DNA of 64,000 nt from Endomychus coccineus (lineage: Eukaryota > Arthropoda > Insecta > Coleoptera > Endomychidae). Position 1 is the first letter of the stretch. Every line of letters starts with the position of its first letter. Below the pieces are notes generated by a model. That model was not told where the DNA came from and made no database searches. It saw only the letters and a list, made by a program, of their open reading frames with translations. Location: positions 165,080,388 to 165,144,387 of the forward strand of contig OY294068.1 of the NCBI GenBank assembly GCA_958510875.1. Reading direction: 5' to 3'. Made by a program: the position numbers and the translations under genes. Of the stretch, positions 32,060 to 41,477 are shown piece by piece.

Positions 32060-34079
32060 TATAATTCTTATCTGGGTCAAGAATCAATAATAAGTTCTTT
32101 CTAATATTTCATTCTGAAGGATCCTTTCTTTTTTCAATTCAATCATGAAGACTCATTGACAAATTGAGGGCAATGTCTGTTTAGCATTGGGAACCATTTT
32201 GACACAAGTAGCGAACAATATTTTCATTGATCCATCATTACATTTTGTGTCCCACCCAAAGAAAATCCGAAGCCGCCATGGGCACCCCAATTTCTCCAGT
32301 CAAGAAATTCAGGAAGTCTATAGTGATGATGCCACATTACTTGTTGACCAAACATCAGCTCAGCATCAAAATGTGTTTCTGTGATATGCAGTTAGAATGA
32401 AAATCAAGATGGTTCAACGTTACAGGAAGCATTCAATGTGAGACTATCCATCGTCAAATCCATCATAAAATTGTTCACATATGCTTTACACGTATACCAA
32501 TGCCAGTGAAAAATGAGTAGTCTGCATTTTTTCTTCTTATTTGCGCTAAGCTTATTAATTCATTACATATACAAGCAATCACAGGGAATATTCCTATCAT
32601 CCCTTTGGACGATTTTTCAAGGAATCTTCCAATTATTATGATTCATATGTCTTATACAAATAGCGAAAAGAAAAGAAATAAAGTAATGTATACCTCAATA
32701 AATAAAAGCGCATAAAAAGAATAAGAAGCGAAAAGCAAACCCATCGCATGAAATCTGATATTCGAACTCACTTCTGAGCAGATTGTAGTAAGCGGTCGAT
32801 TGCATTTTCCGTGTAGTCGTCTTCGGAAGGAAGACCATCATCTGAAACAATACAGTCAACTATTATTGGAATAATCTTATCTTTTCCACTTTCACAAGCG
32901 AATTTCGGCGTTAGCTTTATGCGAAGCAGCAAAGAAATTGCATTATCCAGGACTTGAATTGACACTTTAACATTTTACTTTGTTTCATTTGTTTGAACTG
33001 ATTTGCATTTTCTACTATTCCAAAATACAGAGAAATAAAATTTCTTAAAAAGTTAATATTTACAATAAATTTGAAACTATATGTTTGGTATCTTTCTTTC
33101 TGTTTTTGAATAATAAAACAATTATCACTTATTTTTTAGCACTATATTATAGAACATGACTAAGTTTCGACAACTAGCGTGTCATCTTCAAAACTATACT
33201 TACATATGAATAAAAATGAAAAATTGGAAGATATTTATAGTTAAAATAAGATACAAGTAACAAGTGGGTTTCGGGTTGGATATGAGATTATACCTTGCGG
33301 AAGTGTTGGTAGCATCGAGATATTGACCGGTAGCACTGCAGGTTACTCGTTCCGTTGATGAGATCACGAAAGGGAAATAACTGTTCGGAATTTTTTACCT
33401 ATCGATCTGGAGAAATTTGCTCATTTGTAAATCACTGAATTAAAAGTGAAATGGATAAAATTCAAGGTATAAAGACATTGTAATTTTTCATGATAGTGAA
33501 TATTGTTGGAAATAATTGTAATGCTACTAACTGATCGCCAAATTTTCAACAATTCTTCAAACGACATTTTCCATTATGCACATTTTTCTTTAAAAAAGAA
33601 CGTCACTAACTTGTAGATATATTATAGGATTACTGATATTTTCAGTGAAATGTCAACCTTAAGTAATATAAATAATAAATCTAATTAACTGGTCCTCTGT
33701 TGTAAAGTCCATTTCGATAATGGTGGGCTTGCGCAAGCGCCTCCTTCTTCAAAATTTCAGTCGAGATCACGACAAAATCCCCTTTCGAATGCAAAATTCA
33801 TCTGAAGTTCGGAAGCGCTTTTAAGCGCTTATTGCACTACCATATATCTTTCACTGGAGCAATTTGGTAATTTCACAAAACCATTGCTAACTTAATATAA
33901 ACATCTTCATTTTAATAAGAACAGCTTCAATTGAATATTCACGAAGTATTTGCAACTACTTTATTAGGAATCGATACTACCAATATATAATATATATTTA
34001 AACGCTCGGTTTATCAAATAGGCTGACCTTCGGCTATTTAAGGTCAGCCGAGCTTACATCCTAGACCAATGAATGTACC
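32060..34079. other. No gene seen
   Basis: AT-rich. Short GC-rich palindromes GCTTGCGCAAGC (about 33729) and GCGCTTTTAAGCGC (about 33807) stand out against the background. A 65-codon frame at 32187-32384 was not recognised. Confidence 0.45.
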
Positions 34080-34340
34080 GCAGCTTGCCTAGAAGGCGTA
34101 ATCAACACCTTGGTCTATCGCCGCAACGTGATGGGTGGGCAGGTTCCTGATTTCAGCTGCATGGCCTGTCAAAAGGTGCCTGAGACACTTTTCCACCTGC
34201 TGTTGGCATGGCTGGCAAAAGTGGCCTCGGCGTACACCCATCACCATAATGTGGGCCCACGGGTGCTCTATTACCATCTAAGGCACTGGTACCGAATATA
34301 CCAAAAACCGGTGCTGCCTTACATGCCAGGAGATAATGGC
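34080..34340 (+). pseudogene. LINE C-terminal part, piece 1 of 3
   Basis: Frame from about 34090 reads VYRRNVMGGQVPDFSCMACQ, then a C-x2-C...H...-type knuckle (ETLFHLLLAWLAKVASAYTH), HHNVGPRVLYYHLRHW and PVLPYMPGDN. It stops at the Harbinger insertion. The pattern of Cys/His knuckle, YTxxHN and YYHL resembles the post-RT tail of some LINEs. Piece 2 (36013-36242) continues in frame. Group not assigned. Confidence 0.65.
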
Positions 34341-36012
34341 CCGAATGAATAAAAAGAAGCATAACCTCATACTTGCAAAATATGGAGCAAACTCTTCCCT
34401 CCATATGAATAATAATCAGAGTAAAACCTTTTTCTAACAAGTACGGAGCAAATGCTTACCAAAAAGAGGATTTGCTTACATCGAAAGTAAATGGTATGAA
34501 TAAAAGTGAGCTTTTACTTTCAGTCATAAGCATATCCTCCAAAATAGTTGCATCTAGTCAGACGTAGACTCACCTGCTGAAAATAGACAACGGTTTCGGT
34601 TAAATAAATTGTTCGTAGTGCCTAAAATATTCACAATGGCCGAATTAGTGAATTTGCGAATGGTGAAATATTACAAACCTCGGTTGTCTCCACAAAATAG
34701 CGATTTCAAAAGTCTATTTCGATTTGAAGATCGTAATGTGGAATGGTTAGCTAATAATTTTCTGGGCCCTTCTACAGAAACGCGAGGTGGTGCTCTTTCT
34801 TCTCTACAGAAGATGAAAATATGTTTAAGGTATCTGGCTGATCCTGGATTCCAAATAGGTATAGTTGAAGAGCTTGGTGTAGAGCAGTCAACAGTATCAC
34901 GAACAGTAAATACCGTCGTTAATAGAATTGTTGTGCAAGCTAATCAGTGGATAAAATTTCCTACTACTCATAATGCTATAATCGAAGCGAAGGACTTATG
35001 GCAAAATAGATATCGTTTCCCAACTGCAATTGATGCCATAGACTGTACGCATATCGGTATGGAAAAACCAAATTTTCATGGTGATGAGTATATCAACCGG
35101 AAAAGAAAAGCAACGCTTAATGTGCAAGCAACTTGTGACGCCAAATGTATGTTCACTAGTGTTGATGTAAGTTGGCCAGGATCGGTCCACGACAGCAGAA
35201 ATTGAAAAAATTCGGAAGTTCGGCAAATTATGGGAAGAACAAGGAACAGCGTACTTCTTGGAGACGAAGGTTATGGAATCGAGCCATGGCTCATGATTCT
35301 ATTTCGCAATTCCTATAATCCAACTAAAAGGAGTTACAATAATCTTTCGAAACAAGGAAGAGTAATTATCGAGCGCTGCTTTGGGCAAATTAAACGTCGA
35401 TTTCCAATCTTAAAGTATGTTTGTCGTGTTAAAAGTGAAAATATTCCAAATATTATTATAGCATGTTTTATTTTTCGATTTTCGGTCTTATTAGTATCTG
35501 TTTTTTTCTTTAGTCTTGTTTTCATGTTATTAACTTTCTTCATTAACTTGGTAATTTCGATTTTCTTTCCAAAAAAAACTTCTTATTTAGCTGTAATTCT
35601 TTCAACAGCTAGGTCTTTCTTTTTTTTTTGCGCTTGGAATTTGTGATTTTATCAAAATTTCAGGGTATGAAGCTATCTCCTTTGCAATAATATTCAATTC
35701 ACTAATACTACTCTGTGTTTCAAATTCTTCTTTTACGTTTTTTTACTACTCGAGTAACAAGAAATATAGATGAAACCACAGACACAATACAAGGAACCAG
35801 CTTATTAGTCTGAGCCAAACGTAATCACATCATTAAACAAGTCTCGACCTGAGGTTTTCGCTACCTTTTGCTTATTGTTATGAAGCATTTGCTCGTGAGT
35901 AAAAGGTTATCGTTATTCATATATAAAGAAGTAAATCCTTATGCTTCTACCTTTTGCTCAAAGCATTACCTTTTGCTTATGAGCAAAAGCTTCACTTTTA
36001 TTCATACGGGCC
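34338..36012 (+). mobile_element. PIF/Harbinger transposon, 1.67 kb
   Basis: The ends GGCCCGAATGAATAAAA and TTTTATTCATACGGGCC are inverted repeats. Subterminal AGCAAAAGC/GAGCAAATGCTT motifs occur in several copies at both sides. It interrupts the LINE tail: GAT AAT before it and AGT GAG after it are in the same LINE frame. The 3-bp flank could be GGC/GCC, compatible with the 3-bp duplications of Harbinger, but overlaps the repeat ends and is ambiguous. It carries one transposase gene and no visible second (Myb-like) gene. Confidence 0.85.
34609..35490 (+). pseudogene. HARBI1-like transposase with one nonsense codon
   Basis: DDE nuclease of the PIF/Harbinger superfamily. An N-terminal helix-turn-helix region (QSTVSRTVNTVVNR, about residues 93-106 from the ATG at 34609; a second ATG at 34636 is equally possible) precedes the catalytic core. 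The core has D145 in AIDCTHIG, D195 in PGSVHDSR, D219 in LLGDEGY and E255 in IIERCFGQIKRRFP. A single TGA at 35203-35205, right after SRN, interrupts an otherwise continuous frame, which resumes with KNSEVRQIMG. After PNIIIACF the expected LHN is replaced by a T-rich, hydrophobic stretch to 35646, so either a last intron starts here or the end was lost. Confidence 0.88.
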
Positions 36013-36242
36013 AGTGAGTCTGTTGTCGGAAACGAAAAAAAATACCGGATCTACTGGAATTACCCGTTTCCGACCGTTAGGTCCATACAAGCAAATAGAC
36101 CTGACGTTGTCTTTCTCGATGAACAAACCAAGACTATGTGTGTCATCGAATTCTTTGGTCCGGCAGAGAAGAACATAGCCCAGAAAGAGGAGGAAAAATG
36201 GACATAGAATCAAGATCTACTGTTCATGCTCCGTATGCTATA
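36013..36242 (+). pseudogene. LINE C-terminal part, piece 2 of 3
   Basis: Continues piece 1 in frame: SESVVGNEKKYRIYWNYPFP, then SIQANRPDVVFLDEQTKTM, CVIEFFGPAEKNIAQKEEEK and, after a stop, NQDLLFMLRMLYP. The PDVVFLD...K...VIEF pattern looks like the PD-(D/E)XK-like tail segment found in some LINE proteins. It stops at FB4. Confidence 0.65.
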
Positions 36243-37437
36243 CCCAGTAGTGTGATAGAATTAGCTTTTTGGAGTTTTTAATTCTGTGTTCGAAGAAGAA
36301 AATTGCCTTAAGAAGATAATTATGATACAAATTGAAGAAACTAAAATCGAACTACTTTTGATCATCGCAAATGGTCCAAAAAAAATTGTAAAAATGGTCA
36401 AAACCGGGTTTTCGCTCCGGATATCGTCAGATTGGGTTGAACAAGAAAGCTTTTAATAAGCTTATGCGCCGTAAAAAGATGGAAGAAATGAGCTGCGGAT
36501 GAAACCGATTGGTTCAGCGGTGACCCCGCAAATTGCAAAAAACCATCGATTTTGCTCGAAATTTCAAAACTTCATAACGCTTGTTCTCTCAAACATTATG
36601 AGCTGAAATTTAGACAGGTTGTAGCTTTTGTGCCCACCAAGTAAACACGAAATTCCAGCAAGATCGGATGTATACTTTTTGCAAACCGCTGCTTAATGCA
36701 AAACAAATCACTTTTGTAAAATGGCCCCTGCTATTACGGATTAAAAAAAAACATCGATTTTCGAGCAAAGTTTCCCGACATATTGTTGTTTTTTACGAGC
36801 CAAGCGTGGCGGCTCTCCCTTTTACGCGCGCCGCACAGCCAAGCGCACGAAATACCATTATTTAAAATAATTGTTCTAGCAGCTTTTACGATAGATAAGA
36901 GGTTGGCAATTTGGTAAGTTGTTCGTTAACTATTGATCAAGATGATCCCGGAAAAAAAATAGCGCGTTACCACACCACAACTTTTTTAGGGCCATTTTAC
37001 AAAAGTGCTTTTTTTGCATTAGGCTGCGGTTTGCAAAAAGTATACATCCGATCCAACCCATTAATTTCAGCTCTTAATCTTTAAAAGAGCAAGAGTTTTG
37101 CATTTTTTGGAATTTCGAGCAAAATCGATGGTTTTTTGCAATTTACGGGGTCACCGCTAGACCAATCGGGTTCATCTGCAGCTCATTTTTTCCGTCTTTT
37201 TACGCGCATAAACTTATTGAAAGCTTTTTCAATCCGCCCATGTCCGACGAGGAAAACCGGTTTTGGCTATTTTACCATTTTTTTGGACCATTTGCGATGA
37301 TCAAAAAGTGTTCGATTTTAGTTCCTTCAATTTGTATGATAATTATCTACTTAAGGCAATTTCTTTCACCGAACTCAGAATTATGCTAAAATTACCGACA
37401 TTTTTCGCTAATTCTATCACACTACAGGTCATATTAG
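36243..37437. mobile_element. Foldback element FB4 (different termini)
   Basis: A palindrome of about 1.2 kb. Ends CCAGTAGTGTGATAGAATTA and its diverged complement around 37416-37438 (TAATTCTATCACACTACAGG). Next come AATTCTGTGTTCGAAGAA/CCGAACTCAGAATTA, then long arms with AAAACCGGTTTT-like and GGTTTTTTGCAATTT blocks. It lacks the TA-GTC ends of FB1, FB2, FB3, FB5 and FB6. Base-level ends are uncertain by a few bases because the flanking C and G overlap the target. No cargo; the middle (about 36750-36900) is GC-richer. Confidence 0.75.
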
Positions 37438-37570
37438 TGGTTCTGATCATCGTTCGAACTTGAAGATCATTCCAGCCTGTAAGAATTCGGCAGATCTTGA
37501 TCCGCGATGTCGTCGGAGCCCAGTAGCCCTGACCAGGTATTTCAAACAAAAAACAGAACAAAAAAAATGA
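37438..37570 (+). pseudogene. LINE C-terminal part, piece 3 of 3
   Basis: Residues SDHRSNLKIIPACKNSADL in one frame and VILVVLII in another continue the LINE tail after LRMLYP. The piece ends in an A-rich stretch near 37550-37570 that may be the original 3' tail. Removing Harbinger and FB4 restores one continuous LINE end. Confidence 0.5.
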
Positions 37571-37904
37571 GTTGAACACGATCAAACGAATAGCCATCAA
37601 TAACACAGGCCGACATGATTTTTGGTGTTTTGAATTTGATAAGTGTCCTTAGCTAATACGGGTACGTTGATTCTGAATGTGAATGTGGTTTGAGCCTATC
37701 ACGTCAAGATTTTTCACAACATTAAAAAATCCTTGTTAGATATTTTGTACTAGAGCCAAGAAGTACCTTATTGATATTTCCTAAATTGCATTAAAATTAT
37801 TTCTTTAAAATACTTGATACATCGATAGAAAATATTTTAGTATAATATGTTCAATTCATTTCAATGACAACTGTGTCATTTTCGCATCTGTCAAAGTCAA
37901 CTTC
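37571..37904. other. No gene seen
   Basis: AT-rich spacer before the unnamed gene at 37905. Confidence 0.5.
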
Positions 37905-39590
37905 ATGGCATCGGCAGCTGTTTACGAAATAGTTAGTCAGCGAAAGTGCAAAAACAGTCCTGATATATTTTGTTACGTGTGTGGTGATTTAACGATAGCA
38001 AAGCATCAACGAAACATAACAGAATTCATCAAGAAAGCTTATCACGCTTACTTCGGTGTAAAGCTGGAGGATCAGGACAAACCTTGGGCTCCACACAAAG
38101 TGTGTCGAGCTACTGAGAATATGGACAAAAGGTACACGTAGCTCTTTACCCTTTGGCATTCCTATGGTATGGGGAGAACAAAAAAATCATGGAAACGACT
38201 GTTACTTTTGCTCCTGCGATGTCAAGGGTTTCAATTCGAAAAATAAACATACCATTCAGTATCCTGATTCACCGTCTGCTAAACGACCTGTACCTCATGA
38301 ACCAGGACTTCCCATTCCTCCACCTTTTCTTCACGCCATCTAACAGCAATCATCAGATGAAAGTTCAAACGAAGAAACTGATGAAGGCGAATTCAATCCT
38401 GATATAGACCAACCTCAACAGTTTAATCAAGCTGAACTAAATGACTTAGTGAGAGACTTGGGCCTATCGAAGGATGCTGCACAAATCTTAGGATCACGAC
38501 TGAAATACAAAAATCTGTTGGCTTCAGGAATCACATTTTCGTGGTATGGGCATCGTGAAAAAGAGTTCGCGCAATATTTCTCTCAAGAGGGTTCACTGGT
38601 GTATTGTAATAATATTCCTGAAGTAGTCATGAAACTGGGAGCTGACAATAACGATTCCACATCATGGAGGTTATTTATTGATTCTTCTAAGAGAAGTCTA
38701 AAGGGTGTCTTGTTGCACAATGGTAATACTTATGCCTCGGTGCCTGTTACTCACTCCGTGCATCTCAAAGAAACGTATGAGAATCTTGAGCTAAATACAA
38801 TAAAGTATAGCGAATATCGTTGGCAACTCTGTGGAGACCTCAAAATAATATCCATGTTTTTTGTGCGAGTGGGACTGTCGAGCACGAAATTTACATTACA
38901 TTAAGAAAGAAAGGCCACTTAAAGAAACACTTGTACCGACACAAAAAAATGTGCTGCGTGTTGCATTAGTTGACCCAAAATTAGTTCTTTTTGCCTCCCC
39001 TTCACATAAAGTTAGGATTGATGAAGCAGTTTGTCAAAGCTTTAAATAAACAAGGTGACTGCTTTAAATACCTGTGCGACAAATTTCCTGTGCTCTCTGA
39101 AGCTAAACTTAAAGAAGGAATTTTTGTAGGCCCTCAAATTCGAACCTTAAAATCGGACAAATTGTTCCAGAATACAATGACCCAGGATGAATCTGAAGCA
39201 TGGAGTTCTTTCGTAGAAGTTATAGACGGTTTCCTCAAAAACAACAAGTCTTCAAACTATAAAGAAATTGTAGCCAACATGATCGAAAATTATAAAAAAC
39301 TGGGATGCAATATGAGCGTCAAACTTCATTTTCTGAATTCACACGTTGACTCTTTTCCCGAAAATCTTGGAGCTGTCAGCGAGGAACAGGGAGAGAGGTT
39401 CCATCAAGACATAGAGGAGATGGAGAAACGTTACCAAGGAAGATGGGATATTAGAATGATGGCTGATTACTGCTGGACCTTGAAGAGGGACTCGCTCACA
39501 AAAACTCACGAAAAGAAAACTACAAACCGCAGTTTTGAGGGAAAAAGAGAACGATTTTATTTAAAAAAAACCAACGATTGTCTAACGTAG
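37905..39590 (+). pseudogene. Broken member of an unnamed repeated Cys/DDE-like gene family
   Basis: ATG at 37905 starts MASAAVYEIVSQRKCKNSPD with a CYVCGDLT Cys pair. The frame shifts near 38130, where GTRSSLPFGIPMVWGEQKNH and CYFCSCDVKGFNS continue. There is an in-frame TAA near 38342, then an acidic linker and LNDLVRDLGLSKDAAQILGS (38449 onward), WRLFIDSSKRSLKGVLLHN, LCGDLKI, a frameshift near 38865 to CEWDCRARNLHY, and another to FPPLHIKLGLMKQFVKALNK (38991-39590). The end has EEQGERFHQDIEEME and MMADYCWTLKRD. I know close relatives as recurrent, intronless, unnamed proteins in animal genomes, which suggests a mobile or retro-copied gene. The conserved D (FIDSSK), D (DLK), Cys pair and E (GERFHQD) recall an RNase H-fold transposase, but this is inference. 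No inverted repeats were found. Confidence 0.7.
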
Positions 39591-39787
39591 ATTATACTGC
39601 ATTGTTTTTTCAATGAACAACTCAATTTTCTATTAAATACAGTTCCAATAAATATTTTCTCAATTTTTTTAGCGGTTTCTATAAAAAATTTCAAACACAC
39701 TTTTCCTGAAAACCTGACGTGCTGGAAAAAAACTAAGCACAGATTCGGGATCAGCGCACCCCATTTACTATAGGACACCTATTAAAC

Positions 39788-40414
39788 TTGAAACAGTTTT
39801 TCATGAAAAAAAATGTAGGCCTGTGTAATGGTTTTCCGGTAGATCAAATAATTAAACTAATAAATCGCAAACAACAACAATTAACTTTCTATAAAATTTA
39901 TCCGCGTATACACATAGATGTATCCACTAAATTCATCTCTTCGACATATTATGGTACAGTAAGCGTACATATTGCTAACATTTTATCACGCCATAATTTT
40001 AAAATCAGTTTCAAACCTCAAAATAAACTTTGCCATCTTATATACAACGCCAAAGACAAAATCAATAAATACAGAAAACCTGGAGTTTAAAAGGTGATTT
40101 GCCCAGACTGTGATCACTTTTATATAGGTAGAACTTGTCGTAATTTCAAATTAAGATACGAAGAACATTTTCGCTCGTTTAGACTCAACAAAACTGATTC
40201 AACCTTTGCTAATCATTTTTTACAAACTGGTCATAATTTCCCTAATTTAGATAGCCTAAGCATTCTACGTAACCAAACCAGAGATTTCAAATTGAATATA
40301 TTAGAATCAATAGAGATTTATAAAGGTGTCAAAAACTCTAATAAAAATATCCTCAATGATCAGTTAGACCTATATCAAAGTGATCTTTTCATGTGTCTTT
40401 CAAACCGCTCTTAA
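39788..40414 (+). pseudogene. PLE linker and GIY-YIG endonuclease, one stop
   Basis: One frame apart from a TAA at 40088-40090, where GVY is expected (GV-stop-KV). The first part has NGFPVDQIIKLINRKQ, TYYGTVSVHIANILSRHNFK and FKPQNKLCHLIYNAKDKI, the usual PLE linker between RT and endonuclease. The second has CPDCDHFYIGRTCRNFKLRY, where HFYIG is the YIG half of GIY-YIG and R follows, then H/E residues in EEHFRSF and NHFLQTGHNF with the conserved His, and NILESIEIYK near the end, with the conserved Glu. Length to the stop (about 110 aa after CPDC) fits a complete endonuclease domain. Without RT the copy is a 5'-truncated insertion. Confidence 0.85.
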
Positions 40415-40606
40415 AATAATTCTTAGATTATTAAATTATAATCTCACTGATTCACAAATTGTTGCTATGTTTACTATGTAATACTGTACTTTCCTAGGAT
40501 CTACCTGCTTTTGGAATTTCCATTGACCCCTTAATCTCAACCCTACTTTACTCTACTCTATTTATACTTGAACTGTTTCATTGATTTCTTCATAATTTTC
40601 TAATTG

Positions 40607-40643
40607 TTTGATAATGGCACTTCGGTGTTGAAACTATAGTTAC
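40607..40643 (+). ncRNA. Eroded hammerhead relic downstream of PLE-5 gene
   Basis: TTGATAA stands for CTGATGA (two core changes), followed by a GCAC/GTGT stem II with a TTCG loop, then GAAA, a CTATAG stem III and TT. The order and spacing match the other PLE ribozymes, but stem I is not paired. Inactive if read correctly. Confidence 0.5.
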
Positions 40644-40689
40644 GTTTTCACGTTATTATTATTAAAAGTGGTATAAAAACAAAGTAGTT

Positions 40690-41424
40690 ATTCTTTCATG
40701 TAATAAAAATGATAAATTGCCATAAAGTAACGGCTTCCCCCATCGTTTTTTGAAAAATGTATTTAATGTCATCAATTTCCATTATTATATTCATTCCTTT
40801 TCAAATAGAATCCGTGGAAGTGGTGTAAATGGCGGAACGACCTATCGAAAATTCGAAATATTGTCCTCGAGGAAATGAGAAATAAAATGCTATTCTATTT
40901 CTCATCTCAATTACCTATCTATTACCTACCGTTTCTTAACAAGACGTAATTCTATTTCCTGTGCGACGGCGATCCTATTTATTGCCACAATTGTGGTTTA
41001 TATATAGATTCAGCATAATATAGGTTTCGTTCCATTTCAACTCACAATATTAATTCTCATGTATTTCAATGAAAAAAAATTGGTCTGCCTCGTGTTTCTG
41101 AATGAATATTTCCTTTATGTAAAAACGATAGAAGATATTCGCATTCAGTACAATACACTAGATTCATCTGACGTTATTCAATTTGTTATTGGTACTAGAA
41201 TATTTCATTAGCTTTGTTGACATTGTCTGGTTGAGAGGGTAATAGAAATTCTGAATGTTTGTTAAATTCATAAGAATAGATTTTGTACATGATTCGAACA
41301 AAACAGCACAGGAGGTATCGAATTCAAACTATTCCAGTATGATCGTTTTTGCGAGACACCTTCAAGTGAATATATTAGTAAAATGAAATAAAACAATTTT
41401 TTGTCTTATTTCCACAAGAGATTT
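40690..41424. other. No gene seen
   Basis: AT-rich anonymous DNA between PLE-5 and the PLE-6 remnant. Confidence 0.5.
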
Positions 41425-41475
41425 TATTTTTCGATGAACACGACCGGTTTCGACTTTTACATCATTTTCAATTAG
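41425..41475 (-). mobile_element. Probable pseudo-LTR scrap of PLE-6 with ribozyme relic
   Basis: The minus strand reads GAAAATGATGTAAAAGTCGA then AACCGGTCGTGTTC. GTC-GAAA-CCGG-TC has the order stem II end, core GAAA, tiny stem III and TC cleavage dinucleotide of a hammerhead, but the CTGATGA block is eroded. It lies in the position expected for the 3' end of PLE-6 once FB6 is removed. Confidence 0.35.
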
Positions 41476-41477
41476 TA

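Larger units (their letters stand above)
39740..40660 (+). mobile_element. Penelope-like element PLE-5 (other subfamily)
   Basis: A plus-strand PLE 3' part: linker, GIY-YIG endonuclease and a downstream pseudo-LTR relic with an eroded hammerhead (40607-40643). The RT domain is missing on the left, where the unnamed gene at 37905-39590 ends 150 bp earlier. Confidence 0.75.

Noticed and set aside
33355..33385. GATGAGATCACGAAAGG, hammerhead-like core
   Set aside because: Stem II would be GATCAC with no pairing and neither stem I nor stem III can form.
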